Shown: positions 52,244 through 61,684, counted from the first letter of the stretch. The stretch: DNA of 64,000 nucleotides from an uncultured Prevotellaceae bacterium (GCA_900318815.1 ONMA01000001.1:114210-178209); one strand, 5' to 3'. Notes: generated from the sequence alone by a model not told the origin. Translations and numbers: made by a program.

Positions 52244-54547
52244 TTACTTCTGCTGACTGGCAATACGGCTCTTGATCTTGTCGACGTAGGCATCGATAGA
52301 TGCTATAGCCACGATGTTGACCACGTCGCGCACGCTGGCGCCAAAGTCGATGAAATGAATGGCTTTGTTGAGTCCCATCTGTATCGGGCCGATGATTTCT
52401 ACGTCGGCATCGAGCATCTGCAGCATCTTGTAGCTGGAGCGTGCCGAGGTGAGGTTGGGGAAGACGAGGGTATTCACGTCCCTGTCCTTGAGGCGGGTGA
52501 AGGGGTATTGCTCGTCGCGCAGCTCGCGGTCGAGGGCAAATCCTATCTGCATTTCGCCGTCAATGGGGAGGTCGGGATAGAGCTGTTGCATCTTCTCCAC
52601 CGCATACTTCACCTTGTGGGCACCATCGCTGGTAGAGCTGCCGAAGTTGGAGTGGGAAATCATGGAGATGACAGGCTTCTCGTTGAAGAAGCGCACAGCC
52701 GTGGCTGCGAGCTTGGCAATGTCGACGAGGGTGTCGGTGTCGGGATTCTCGTTGACCAGTGTGTCGGCGATGTAGAGCGTGCCCTTGGGTGAATTGATGA
52801 TGTGCATGGCCCCGAAGTGCTTGTATTCAGGCCGTATGCCGATGACTTCCTTGACCACCTTCACGGTGTTGGAGTACTTGGTGTAGAGACCCGTGATGAA
52901 TGCGTCGGCCTCGCCCGTCTCTACCATCATCATTCCGAAGTAGTTGCGCTCAAACATCTTGTCGTTGGCCTCCTGGAAGGTATAGCCCTCGCGCTGACGC
53001 TTCTCTGTGAGAATGCGTGCGTAGCGCTCGCGGCGTTCCTGTTCCGACGGATGGCGCAGGTTGACGATCTCAATGCCCTCGATGTTGAGGTCGAGCTTCT
53101 TGGCCAGCTTCTCGATAACCTCTTCGTTGCCTAAGAGGATGGGCTGGCAGATGCCTTCGGACTTGGCCTGGGCGGCGGCCTTCAGCATGGTGGGGTGGAT
53201 GGCTTCGGCAAACACCACGCGCTGCGGATGGGCCGAGGCAGTGGCATAAAGCTTCTGGGTGAGCTTGGTCTCCTGTCCGAGCAGCACACTCAACGAGTTC
53301 TTGTACTCGTCCCAGTCGGCGATGGTCTTGCGGGCCACGCCGCTGTCGATGGCGGCCTTGGCCACAGCGGCAGAGACTTCGGTAATGAGACGCGGGTCTA
53401 CAGGCTTGGGAATGAAGTACTCACGTCCAAAGGTCAGGTTGTTTACTTTATATACGTCGTTTACCACGTCGGGCACAGGCTGCTTGGCCAGGTCGGCAAT
53501 GGCAAGCACGGCAGCCATCTTCATTTCCTCGTTGATGGCCGTGGCATGCACGTCGAGCGCCCCACGGAAGATGTAGGGGAAGCCAATGACGTTGTTGATT
53601 TGGTTGGGATAGTCGGTGCGTCCGGTAGACATGAGTACGTCTGGGCGTGCAGCCATGGCATCTTCGTAGGAGATTTCGGGCACGGGATTGGCCAGTGCAA
53701 AGATGATGGGGTTCTCGGCCATAGAGCGAACCATGTCCTGCGAGAGTACGTTGCCCTTCGACAGTCCTACGAACACGTCGGCTCCCGCCACGGCCTCGGC
53801 CAGTGTGTGAACGTCGGTGCGGTCGGTGGCAAAGAACTTCTTCTGGTCGTTCAGTCCTGGGCGGTCGCTGGTGATGACGCCCTTCGAGTCGAGCATCATA
53901 ATGTTCTTCTTCTGTGCGCCGAGGGCCATGTAGAGCTTAGTGCAGGAGATGGCAGCTGCGCCGGCACCGTTGACCACGATGCGCACCTTGCTGATGTCCT
54001 TGCCAATGACTTCGAGCGCGTTTTTCAGTCCTGCAGCCGAGATGATGGCCGTGCCGTGCTGGTCGTCGTGCATTACAGGGATGTTGAGTGTGCGCTTCAG
54101 GCGTTCCTCAATATAAAAGCATTCGGGAGCCTTGATGTCCTCCAGGTTGATGCCACCAAAGGTGGGTGCAATACGTTCAACAGCCTCGCAGAACTTCTCG
54201 GGGTCTTTTTCGTCGACTTCAATGTCGAACACGTCAATTCCACCATAGATCTTAAATAGCAGACCTTTGCCTTCCATGACGGGCTTGCCGCTCATGGCTC
54301 CGATGTCGCCAAGACCGAGGACGGCTGTTCCGTTGGAGATGACTGCGACCAGATTACCCTTGTCGGTGTATTTGTAAGCATCGTCGGGGTTGGCTTGAAT
54401 TTCAAGACAGGGGTAGGCCACACCGGGCGAATATGCCAGCGAAAGGTCTGTCTGGGTACGGTAGGGCTTGGTGGGTTTAACTTCAATTTTGCCAGGGCGA
54501 CCGCTCTCGTGATACTCCAATGCGGCCTCTTTTGTGATTTTTACCAT
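52244..54547 (-). CDS. maeB: NADP-dependent malic enzyme with phosphotransacetylase-like domain
   Basis: A 767-residue MaeB. The malic-enzyme half has [46 protein letters not shown], the NADP loop [12 protein letters not shown] and [10 protein letters not shown]. From about 430 a phosphotransacetylase-like domain follows ([19 protein letters not shown] ... GALHIINSP-like block), which is regulatory in this family. It converts malate to pyruvate and makes NADPH. Length is normal. Confidence 0.95.
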   Translation of the reverse strand: MVKITKEAALEYHESGRPGKIEVKPTKPYRTQTDLSLAYSPGVAYPCLEIQANPDDAYKYTDKGNLVAVISNGTAVLGLGDIGAMSGKPVMEGKGLLFKIYGGIDVFDIEVDEKDPEKFCEAVERIAPTFGGINLEDIKAPECFYIEERLKRTLNIPVMHDDQHGTAIISAAGLKNALEVIGKDISKVRIVVNGAGAAAISCTKLYMALGAQKKNIMMLDSKGVITSDRPGLNDQKKFFATDRTDVHTLAEAVAGADVFVGLSKGNVLSQDMVRSMAENPIIFALANPVPEISYEDAMAARPDVLMSTGRTDYPNQINNVIGFPYIFRGALDVHATAINEEMKMAAVLAIADLAKQPVPDVVNDVYKVNNLTFGREYFIPKPVDPRLITEVSAAVAKAAIDSGVARKTIADWDEYKNSLSVLLGQETKLTQKLYATASAHPQRVVFAEAIHPTMLKAAAQAKSEGICQPILLGNEEVIEKLAKKLDLNIEGIEIVNLRHPSEQERRERYARILTEKRQREGYTFQEANDKMFERNYFGMMMVETGEADAFITGLYTKYSNTVKVVKEVIGIRPEYKHFGAMHIINSPKGTLYIADTLVNENPDTDTLVDIAKLAATAVRFFNEKPVISMISHSNFGSSTSDGAHKVKYAVEKMQQLYPDLPIDGEMQIGFALDRELRDEQYPFTRLKDRDVNTLVFPNLTSARSSYKMLQMLDADVEIIGPIQMGLNKAIHFIDFGASVRDVVNIVAIASIDAYVDKIKSRIASQQK

Positions 54548-54581
54548 ATAGTAGACTTGTTTTAAATAATTATTTTCGGTG

Positions 54582-54589
54582 CAAAATTA
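54582..54589 (-). promoter_or_regulatory. Promoter -7 box of maeB
   Basis: Minus-strand TAATTTTG, 34 nt before the maeB start. The second box is not clear. Confidence 0.5.
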
Positions 54590-54631
54590 ATAAATCTCGT
54601 TGAAAATGTGCTATTATTTTAATCTTTTTAG

Positions 54632-54639
54632 TATCTTTG
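54632..54639 (+). promoter_or_regulatory. Promoter -7 box of the TetR-SGNH-MBOAT operon
   Basis: TATCTTTG followed by CACGC, 18 nt before the TetR ATG. No palindromic operator is evident nearby. Confidence 0.5.
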
Positions 54640-54657
54640 CACGCAAAATTATAAGAA

Positions 54658-55329
54658 ATGCAAGAAAATAGGAATCTTACTGCATATAGACAACAATTAT
54701 ACGACCGCATTTTGGACACTGCCATGAGTGCTTTTACTAAAAAAGGCATCAAGGCCGTGAAGATGGACGACATAGCTCAGCAACTCGTTATATCAAAGCG
54801 TACACTGTATGAAATCTTTGAGAATAAGGAGGTTTTGTTGTATGAGGGCGTAAGGAAGAGTAAGCGTCAGCGCAATGAATTGCTGAAACAAATGGTATCG
54901 GAATGCTCCAATGTGATGGATCTGATATTGCTGTTCTACCATAAGAAGGTGGAGGAGTTCAAGCTCGTTAATCCTCAGTTTTATGAGGATTTGGTGCGCT
55001 ACCCCCGTGTACTCGATTTCCTGGAAGAAGAGAAAGACGCAAACCACCAGCAGTTTATGACCTTCCTGATGCGTGGCGTCAGTGAAGGTTATTTTCGGAG
55101 CGATATTGACTATGAGGTGGTGACATGGTCGTTCAGCATTATGAGTCAGAACATCATGTCGTCGCAACTCTATAATAAATATAGTATGGAGCACATCATG
55201 TACAACCTGATTTTCGTGTCGCTGCGTGGCTTCTGTACGCAGAAAGGCATTGAAGTGCTCGATGGCTTTATGAAAACCTTAGAAATTAGTAACATTAATA
55301 AAATTAATATGGATTTAAAAACTGTATGA
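54658..55329 (+). CDS. TetR/AcrR family regulator
   Basis: A 223-residue regulator. The N-terminal helix-turn-helix is TAMSAFTKKGIKAVKMDDIAQQLVISKRTLYEIFENKEVLL in outline, the canonical TetR pattern; the rest is a helical ligand domain. It is the first gene of an operon with an SGNH hydrolase (4-bp overlap) and an MBOAT acyltransferase, so it may control surface-glycan acylation and its own gene. Confidence 0.88.
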   Translation: MQENRNLTAYRQQLYDRILDTAMSAFTKKGIKAVKMDDIAQQLVISKRTLYEIFENKEVLLYEGVRKSKRQRNELLKQMVSECSNVMDLILLFYHKKVEEFKLVNPQFYEDLVRYPRVLDFLEEEKDANHQQFMTFLMRGVSEGYFRSDIDYEVVTWSFSIMSQNIMSSQLYNKYSMEHIMYNLIFVSLRGFCTQKGIEVLDGFMKTLEISNINKINMDLKTV

Positions 55330-56870
55330 GACACACAAAAATGAACAAGATTGCACGAACTTTCGTATTAGTAGGAGTACTGGTGTGTATCTTACTGGCA
55401 TTTCATTTACTGCCAAAAGTTGTATTGGATGACACAGAATTACGCAAGGTAAGCATATTGAGCGACATCCTGCCAGAAGCCGAGGACCGCGATGATTCCG
55501 GCGAACCGGTTGTGGCTGAGATAGTGGACAGCCTTGATGAGGGTGAAGACGATGGGGCTGACGAGAGTAGCGAGCTTGTTGCCAAGAATGAAGAAAGCCC
55601 GAAGAAGGGCGCAGAAGCCCCCAAGGCTGAGACCAAGGAGGAGGAAGGATCTGCGGTTGTGGAAATCAGCGAAGAGGAAATTTCCGAAGAGAAGAGCAGT
55701 GCCGACAAGAGCAGTGCCGACAAGAATCACCCGGTGGTGAGTACCGCCTTGCTGAAGGACTTCTCCAATGGTGCGGAGGGTGGTATGTACCATTTCTTTA
55801 ATAGCTTGAAGAATAACGCAAAGAAACGCCCGGTGAGAATTGCCTATTTCGGCGATTCATTTATTGAGGGCGACATTATGACCTGTGACTTGCGCGAGAT
55901 GCTGCAGTCGAAGTTTGGCGGAAGTGGTGTAGGCTGGGTGGACTGCAAGGACCGGCTGAACGGCTTCCGGAAGACCGTGAAGCAGAAGAGCAGCGGTGTC
56001 ACCGAATACGCAAACGGCTTGAAAGCCTACAACAAAGCCTTGGTTGGCATTAACCAGCGATATTTCGTTCCCACTAACAGTGCGCAGACCTGGGTAGGTG
56101 CCTCGAAAGAAAAGAAGCACCTGGACCAGTGGCAGCGTAGCAGCATCTACTTGAAGACGGCCAATGGCGTGTCGGTTTCGACAACGACCAACAAGGAAAA
56201 GATAGGGCCAAAGGCCATTAAGGGCAGCAGTCAGGTGCAGGTGGTCAACCATGATGGCAACGGTGTCTCTGAAGTGGGATTCCAGTTCAGCAACGTCTCG
56301 GCCAATACCTATCTTTATGGCATGGCCTTGGAGTCGAAGAACGGCGTCATCCTCGATAACTTCAGCTTTCGTGGCTCGTCGGGTGTTCCCCTTGGACAGA
56401 TACCAGAGGAGACGCTCAGTGACTTCGCCAAACTGCGTCCCTACGACCTGATAGTGCTTCACTACGGATTGAACATGACCAGCGACAAGGCTCCGCTCTC
56501 AGTTTACCAATCTTACACCAAGCGCATGGTGAGGGTGATTAATCATCTGAGAGAGGCCTATCCGCATACCTCTATACTGGTTGTCAGCATTCCCGACCGC
56601 TGCCAGCGCACGGGTGGAGTGATCAAGTCGCTGAAGAGTGTAGAGACCATGGTGAAACAGCAACAGGCTATGGCCAGCAACGGCCATGTGGCTTTCTTCA
56701 ACCTCTACAGTGCCATGGGCGGCAAAGACAGCATGAAGAGCATGGTGAGCAAGGGTATGGCTGGTAAGGACTATACGCATATTACCTTCGCAGGCGGCAA
56801 GCAGATGGCACAGTACCTCTACAACGGTCTGATGGAAGGCTACGATAAATACGAGAAAGGACAGAAGTAA
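55326..56870 (+). CDS. Membrane-anchored SGNH hydrolase-like protein
   Basis: A 514-residue protein with one N-terminal membrane helix (about 10-31), a very acidic Glu/Asp/Ser/Lys linker (about 50-135) and a periplasmic SGNH-like domain. The nucleophile block is FGDSFIEGD (Ser178); the third block is LHYGLNMTSD instead of G-x-N-D; the catalytic Asp/His pair lies in KDYTHITFAGG near the end. It is paired with an MBOAT protein, the arrangement of AlgI/AlgX-type and DltB/DltD-type O-acylation systems, where the SGNH partner moves the acyl group to the outside polymer. The linker repeats SSADK twice. Confidence 0.78.
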   Translation: MRHTKMNKIARTFVLVGVLVCILLAFHLLPKVVLDDTELRKVSILSDILPEAEDRDDSGEPVVAEIVDSLDEGEDDGADESSELVAKNEESPKKGAEAPKAETKEEEGSAVVEISEEEISEEKSSADKSSADKNHPVVSTALLKDFSNGAEGGMYHFFNSLKNNAKKRPVRIAYFGDSFIEGDIMTCDLREMLQSKFGGSGVGWVDCKDRLNGFRKTVKQKSSGVTEYANGLKAYNKALVGINQRYFVPTNSAQTWVGASKEKKHLDQWQRSSIYLKTANGVSVSTTTNKEKIGPKAIKGSSQVQVVNHDGNGVSEVGFQFSNVSANTYLYGMALESKNGVILDNFSFRGSSGVPLGQIPEETLSDFAKLRPYDLIVLHYGLNMTSDKAPLSVYQSYTKRMVRVINHLREAYPHTSILVVSIPDRCQRTGGVIKSLKSVETMVKQQQAMASNGHVAFFNLYSAMGGKDSMKSMVSKGMAGKDYTHITFAGGKQMAQYLYNGLMEGYDKYEKGQK

Positions 56871-56880
56871 GTAAGGCATC

Positions 56881-58350
56881 ATGGACAGAATCATAGAGCG
56901 ACTTGTTTATCAATTGACCTATCATTCCGACGAACCACTGATATTCTCCAGTGGTTTGTTCCTGATGCTGTTCCTTGGATTTACGTTTGTATACATGCTG
57001 TTGCAGCACACGCGCACGTTGCGCCTCATCTTTGTGACGGCATTTTCATACTATTTCTATTATAAATCAAGTGGCTTCTTTTTCTGGTTGCTGGCCGTTG
57101 TCACCGTGAGTGACTTCCTGATTGCCCGTGTACTCGTTCATTACCGCTCGCGCGCCTTAGTGGCTTTGTCTCTGATCATAGATCTTGGCTTCCTTGGTTA
57201 TTTCAAGTACACCAACTTCTTCTGTGGCCTTTGGGCCGACCTGATAGGCAATAACTTCCAGCCATACGACATCTTCCTGCCGGTGGGCATATCGTTCTTC
57301 ACGTTCCAGAGCATGAGCTATGTCATCGATGTCTATCGTGGACATTTCAAGCCGCTCAACTCTCTGCTCGACTACGCATTCTATGTGTCCTTCTTCCCGC
57401 AGTTGGTGGCCGGTCCTATTGTGCGTGCCCGCGACTTTGCCCCGCAGATACGCAAGCCGCTGGTGGTTACCGACGACATGTTTGCCCGTGGTGTCTATCT
57501 GGTTATGATAGGTCTATTCAAGAAGGCGGTCATCAGCGACTATATCTCGCTGAACTATGTCGACCGTATCTTCGACAACCCTGCTGCCTATACGGGCGTT
57601 GAGAACCTTCTTGGTGTCTATGGCTACGCGCTGCAGATTTATTGTGACTTCTCCGGCTATAGTGATATGGCCATAGGTCTCGCTCTTCTGTTGGGCTTCC
57701 AGTTTCCCATGAACTTCAATGCGCCTTATCGAGCACAGAGCATTAGCGACTTCTGGCATCGCTGGCATATCTCTTTGTCGTCATGGATACGCGAGTATGT
57801 CTATTTCTCATTAGGGGGAAACAAGAAAGGACGCGCGCGTACCTATTTTAATATTATAGTAACGATGCTGTTAGGCGGTCTGTGGCATGGTGCAAGCCTT
57901 ACCTTCATTATGTGGGGTGGAATGCATGGCGTGGCTCTTGCCGTGCATAAGTGGCTGCGTTTGGAAGTGTTCAAACATGGGAAGAACTATGAGAGCCACG
58001 GCATTCGCAAGTTCTTAGCGGCTGTGCTGACCTTCCATTTCGTTGCGTTCTGCTGGATTTTCTTCCGCAGTCAGAGCTTTTCCGATGCGTGGATGCTCCT
58101 TGGGCGCATCTTCACCGATTTCCATTCGGAGCTTTTCTGGAATGTAGTCAATGGTTACAACGTGGTGTTCGCATTGATTGTGCTGGGCTACGTAGGGCAT
58201 TTCATGCCCAAAGTCGGTCGAGAATGGCTCATTGGCGTGCTCAAGCAGAAAGGAGTCCTCTTCTGTGCCTTTGCCCTTGCGGTAGTAGTCTATTTTGTGG
58301 TTCAGGTAAAAACATCGGAGATTCAGCCCTTCATCTATTTCCAGTTCTGA
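56881..58350 (+). CDS. MBOAT O-acyltransferase (AlgI/DltB-like)
   Basis: A 489-residue membrane protein with about 11 spans. It carries the AlgI blocks SFFTFQSMSYVIDVYRG, FFPQLVAGPIVRARDF, FCDFSGYSDMAIGLALLLGF, NFNAPYRAQSISDFWHRWHISLSSWIREYVYFSLGG and the active-site His in GGLWHGASLTFIMWGGMHG. It would pass acetyl or another acyl group across the membrane to the SGNH partner. A strong terminator follows. Confidence 0.9.
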   Translation: MDRIIERLVYQLTYHSDEPLIFSSGLFLMLFLGFTFVYMLLQHTRTLRLIFVTAFSYYFYYKSSGFFFWLLAVVTVSDFLIARVLVHYRSRALVALSLIIDLGFLGYFKYTNFFCGLWADLIGNNFQPYDIFLPVGISFFTFQSMSYVIDVYRGHFKPLNSLLDYAFYVSFFPQLVAGPIVRARDFAPQIRKPLVVTDDMFARGVYLVMIGLFKKAVISDYISLNYVDRIFDNPAAYTGVENLLGVYGYALQIYCDFSGYSDMAIGLALLLGFQFPMNFNAPYRAQSISDFWHRWHISLSSWIREYVYFSLGGNKKGRARTYFNIIVTMLLGGLWHGASLTFIMWGGMHGVALAVHKWLRLEVFKHGKNYESHGIRKFLAAVLTFHFVAFCWIFFRSQSFSDAWMLLGRIFTDFHSELFWNVVNGYNVVFALIVLGYVGHFMPKVGREWLIGVLKQKGVLFCAFALAVVVYFVVQVKTSEIQPFIYFQF

Positions 58351-58360
58351 GCACATAGAC

Positions 58361-58404
58361 AAAGAATCCCTTTCGGAATTACTCCAAAAGGGATTCTTTG
58401 TTTG
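58361..58404 (+). terminator. Terminator of the O-acylation operon
   Basis: AAAGAATCCCTTT (58361-58373) pairs with AAAGGGATTCTTT (58387-58399), 13 bp, then GTTTG. Confidence 0.85.
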
Positions 58405-58442
58405 TGACTGTTAATCCGTGAGATTCGTTGTCTCTGCAAGAG

Positions 58443-58886
58443 CTATACGGGAATCTTGTCGATGCGTTTCTGGTGGCGTCCACCCTCAAATTCGGTGGCG
58501 AAGTATTCGTCCATAATCTTGCGTGCCATGTCCTCATCGATGAATCGGCCAGGCATTACCAACACGTTGGCATTGTTGTGTTGACGGATAAGATGAGCAA
58601 TTTCAGGAATCCAGCATAGTCCGGCACGGATACTCTGGTGCTTGTTCAGCGTCATGTTGATACCTTCGCCGCTGCCGCAGATGGCAATGCCGGGGAACAC
58701 CTCGCCTGCCTCAATGCCACGGGCCAGTGCATGGCCAAAGTCGCTATAGTCGCACGAGTCCTCCGTGTATGTGCCATAGTCCTTGTACTCGTATCCCTTC
58801 TCTTCGAGATACTTCTTCACAAACTGTTTTAATGCATAGCCGGCGTGGTCGCTGGCCAGTCCGATGGTCTTTATTTCCATAGTCAT
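58443..58886 (-). CDS. rpiB: Ribose-5-phosphate isomerase B
   Basis: A 147-residue RpiB of the pentose phosphate pathway. ASDHAGYALK, AICGSGEGINMTLNK (active-site Cys) and HNNANVLVMPGRF are diagnostic. The start may be the ATG two codons later. It is a single gene with its own promoter. Confidence 0.95.
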   Translation of the reverse strand: MTMEIKTIGLASDHAGYALKQFVKKYLEEKGYEYKDYGTYTEDSCDYSDFGHALARGIEAGEVFPGIAICGSGEGINMTLNKHQSIRAGLCWIPEIAHLIRQHNNANVLVMPGRFIDEDMARKIMDEYFATEFEGGRHQKRIDKIPV

Positions 58887-58915
58887 ATAAATTTATGATT
58901 AAACATATCTGTGTG

Positions 58916-58945
58916 CAAAGATACACTTTTTTTTTCAATTACAAA
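58916..58945 (-). promoter_or_regulatory. Promoter of rpiB
   Basis: Minus-strand TTTG (58942-58945), 18 nt, TATCTTTG (58916-58923). Confidence 0.6.
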
Positions 58946-59020
58946 GAATGATTGCTGAAAATTTCCGTACACTACGAAACGTTTCCGAATATACAAGAAA
59001 AAGATATAAAAGTCATAAAA

Positions 59021-59075
59021 GTGTCACTTTTCAATATAACTATCTAATATCCAGAACAATAAACGTAGTGACAGG
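59021..59075. repeat. 55-nt element with GTGTCACT/AGTGACAG ends, copy 1
   Basis: GTGTCACTTTTCAA at the left and AGTGACAGG at the right are inverted ends. A second element with the same ends and the same length is at 59539-59593. The region 58946-59585 has no credible gene. Confidence 0.5.
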
Positions 59076-59209
59076 TCATTTCAATCTGTCACTTTCTGTC
59101 ACTCTCAAGGCACATTCTCCAAACGTCTGTATCCAATACCTCCTATAGACGATAACCTCTGGGCAAACTTTGCGACTCCACTATTCTGAGCATGATAGAG
59201 GGAGGCAAT

Positions 59210-59330
59210 TGTCAATTACTAATTCAACTTTCCCACCCTTGTTTTTTCTCGCGCAGAGTCGCAGAGTCGCAGAGTCTGCGACTCTGCGCGAGAAAGAGGG
59301 GGTGGGAAACTTCAATTACTAACCTGCAAT
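59210..59330. repeat. Intergenic inverted repeat C, copy 2
   Basis: Left half: TTTCCCACCC, then TCTCGCGCAGAGTCGCAGAG. Right half: TCTGCGACTCTGCGCGAGA, then GGGTGGGAAAC and TTCAATTACTAA, which also pairs with the AATTACTAATTCAAC at the left edge. Arms and tail match repeat C copy 1 after glyS. Confidence 0.8.
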
Positions 59331-59422
59331 TCCCCGTTTTGCTGGGGAGTAAAGCTGCTTCGTAGTACACAGAATAGATAAAGGATTGGTTATCGGAGTG
59401 GAAGAAATCTCATCTCATAAAG

Positions 59423-59505
59423 CAAAACAAGTTGTTTTGGTATCGCAAAGATAGCATTTACAAAGGCAAAAGACGGCATTTTGGAAAGCAAAACAAGTTG
59501 TTTTG
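59423..59505. repeat. Two identical palindromes 66 nt apart
   Basis: CAAAACA-AGT-TGTTTTG occurs at 59423-59439 and 59489-59505, each preceded by AAAG. They could be protein-binding sites. Two units and no cas genes argue against CRISPR. Confidence 0.6.
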
Positions 59506-59538
59506 TTATGAGTGATAGTAGTGACAGATAAAAAAGAA

Positions 59539-59593
59539 GTGTCACTTCAAATAACTACCTGACAACGAATAGGTTAGGACTAAAAGTGACAGA
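59539..59593. repeat. 55-nt element with GTGTCACT/AGTGACAG ends, copy 2
   Basis: Same ends as 59021-59075 with a diverged centre (AACTACCTGACAACG). The end pair can also form AAGTGACA/TGTCACTT stems with nearby copies. Confidence 0.5.
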
Positions 59594-59660
59594 TAAAAGA
59601 AAAATGATCAAAAAAAAATCAGTTGATGATAGACCGCTTTGCAATTATATGTGTTTTCAA

Positions 59661-59934
59661 CCGTCAGAAGAAACCGTCCATCTGTCTACCCGTCAGAAGA
59701 AATCCGTCCATCTGTCTACCCGTCAGAAGAAAGCCGTCCATCCGTCTACCCGTCAGAAGAAAGCCGTCCATCCGTCTACCCGTCAGAAGAAAGCCGTCCA
59801 TCCGTCTACCCGCCGTCTACACGTCAGAAGAAGCCGTCCATCCGTCTACCCGTCAGAAGAAAGCCGTCCATCCGTCTACCCGTCAAAAGAAAGCCGTCCA
59901 TCCGTCTAACCGTCAAAAAAACGTCTATCCGTCT
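59661..59934 (+). repeat. 30-bp minisatellite, about nine copies
   Basis: The unit CCGTCAGAAGAAAGCCGTCC plus ATCCGTCTAC is repeated about nine times, with C/T changes in the first copies, a partial unit near 59810-59820 and decay in the last two. Because 30 is a multiple of three, the forward frames stay open through the array, which I take as a by-product and not as genes. Confidence 0.9.
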
Positions 59935-60005
59935 CTCCTGAGTTCCTCCCAAAAACGATATATGTCAGTTATTGGCCATAAAATGCTTACTTCTGTTTGT
60001 AAAAA

Positions 60006-60037
60006 TTTGGTCGGATGCAAATAATTCATTATATTTG
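60006..60037 (+). promoter_or_regulatory. Promoter of the sensor-like gene
   Basis: TTTG (60006-60009), 20 nt, TATATTTG (60030-60037) followed by CAGG. It gives a leader of about 60 nt with two GCCGAAATTAAAAACG-like direct repeats. Confidence 0.65.
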
Positions 60038-60104
60038 CAGGCCGAAATTAAAAACGGCTGAAATTAAAAACGTATCTATTGTAAAAGAACAATATATAAA
60101 TGAC

Positions 60105-61613
60105 ATGAAAAAAAAGGTATTTATCTTACTTTTTAACCTCATTTTCAGCTGCGGACTGGCCAGCGCACAGGACGCAGAAAAGAGCAACCTGCAGTTTCGT
60201 GCAGAGAACGAAGAACAATATGGAAATCTTGATAGTGCCCGTTCACTCTATATCCGAGCATACGAAGACTACTTTAGGAAGGGAAATCTGAAGGCGGGCG
60301 TTGCGTGCGGCGTGAAGGCCACTGCCCTCTATTACAAGGATCATTCCTATCAGGAGGCTTTCGATTTGGCACGTACCATCGATCAGGCAATCTATCAAGA
60401 CGGTCCCAAGTCGGCCAGCGCACAGGCTGCCCTGCACTATTATGTGACCAAGGAGCGACTACAGATGTATATGAGACTGAAGAAGGGCGACCGAGCACGC
60501 GACCAGCTGAAGACGATGGAGACGCAGGTGAACACTGCCAGCGACGAGACACTGGCCAACGACCTGCTCTATAGCAAGGCTATCTACTACTACACCTTCG
60601 GTCACAACGAGAAAGGTAATGCCGTCTTCAAGGAAATGGCCACTAAGCTTACTGCACAGAAGGAGTATGACAAGGTGGACGAGGTGTACCAGACGCTTAT
60701 CTCGAATGGACGCAAGAGCAACAATGCCCATTTGGTAGCTCAGTCGTACAGCAGCTATATGGTGTGGAAGGACTCCGTGAACGCCCTGAAATCAGCCGAT
60801 GCAATAGGAAAGCTACAGAAGAAAATCGACGAGGATGAAGCGACGATTGCCGAGAAGGACAGTTCGCTGTCTACCCGCTGGATGATTATCATCGGCCTTT
60901 GTGTGCTCCTCGCCTTGTTGGCTGGTGCCCTGGTGGTGGGAGCCGTGGTGCTGATGCGCTATATCTTGCTGACACGCAGGCAGAAGAAGACCATCAAGAT
61001 GGAAATGGAGAACAATGCCTTGAAGGCTAAGTTCATCAAGAACATCTCGGCACAATTGAATCCGTCGCTGAAGAAGCTCGACAGCCGTCAGCCAGAGGTG
61101 AAGGCCTTGCAGGGTTTCTCTGACCATATTCAGACGCTGGCCAATCTGGAAAGTGCTACCGATGAGAAAGTTGAAATGGTGGAGACGCAGATTCCGCAGT
61201 TCTGCGAAAACATCGCCGACAGCATTCGCGACAAGGTGAAGAGCAACGTCACGCTGACGGTCGATGCTCCGAAGATGAGCGTCAATCTCAATAAGGAGTA
61301 TGCTACCCACATCCTCACCTACCTGTTGGAGAATGCTGCTGAGGTGACTCCCGAGGGTGGTCATATCACTTTTGAATTTAAGAAACGTGGTGCTCACAAG
61401 CATCAGTTCCGTGTGTCGGATACAGGAACACCCATCCCTGAGAATAAGCATGAAGATGTCTTTAAGCCGTTCCTTGAAATACGCGACCTCGCCGAGGGTG
61501 ACGGCCTTGAGCTTCCTATCTGCAAGCAGATGGCGCTGAAAATGAATGGCGACCTCGAAATAGATTCGAGCTATACCAAGGGCACTCGCTTCCTGCTCGA
61601 CCTTTACTCATGA
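60105..61613 (+). CDS. TPR-linked histidine-kinase-like protein lacking the phospho-His
   Basis: A 502-residue membrane protein. Signal peptide about 1-21 (ASA-QD), periplasmic TPR-like helices (about 25-245), membrane helix 259-284, short coiled coil, then a kinase-like cytoplasmic part. Where the H-box FLxNMSHELRTPL should be, it reads FIKNISAQLNPSL (311-323): the His is replaced. The ATP-binding domain is kept: N-box LLENA (408-412), G1 DTGTPIP (439-445), G2 GDGLEL (465-470). It may be a sensor that binds ATP but signals through a partner. The ATG at 60105 starts the signal peptide. No response regulator is adjacent. Confidence 0.82.
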   Translation: MKKKVFILLFNLIFSCGLASAQDAEKSNLQFRAENEEQYGNLDSARSLYIRAYEDYFRKGNLKAGVACGVKATALYYKDHSYQEAFDLARTIDQAIYQDGPKSASAQAALHYYVTKERLQMYMRLKKGDRARDQLKTMETQVNTASDETLANDLLYSKAIYYYTFGHNEKGNAVFKEMATKLTAQKEYDKVDEVYQTLISNGRKSNNAHLVAQSYSSYMVWKDSVNALKSADAIGKLQKKIDEDEATIAEKDSSLSTRWMIIIGLCVLLALLAGALVVGAVVLMRYILLTRRQKKTIKMEMENNALKAKFIKNISAQLNPSLKKLDSRQPEVKALQGFSDHIQTLANLESATDEKVEMVETQIPQFCENIADSIRDKVKSNVTLTVDAPKMSVNLNKEYATHILTYLLENAAEVTPEGGHITFEFKKRGAHKHQFRVSDTGTPIPENKHEDVFKPFLEIRDLAEGDGLELPICKQMALKMNGDLEIDSSYTKGTRFLLDLYS

Positions 61614-61684
61614 GTGAGAGAGTGAAGAGCTTATAGTGTAGAGTGAAGAGTGAAGACCCCACTCTTCACTCTTCACTCTTCACT
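61614..61684. repeat. Heptamer inverted repeats between convergent genes
   Basis: AGAGTGAAGAGTGAAGA, then CCCC, then three CACTCTT/CTTCACT units make a hairpin. It uses the same heptamer as the array before fucP and fills the gap between convergent genes, where it may stop transcription. Confidence 0.8.

Noticed and set aside
59423..59505. CRISPR array with a 66-nt period
   Set aside because: Only 21 bases are shared, there are just two units, and no cas gene is in the window.
59661..59934. CRISPR array
   Set aside because: The 30-bp units follow each other without spacers.
59586..60024. Overlapping reading frames of 100-133 residues through the 30-bp array
   Set aside because: They arise because the unit length is a multiple of three; composition is repetitive and no start signal is seen.
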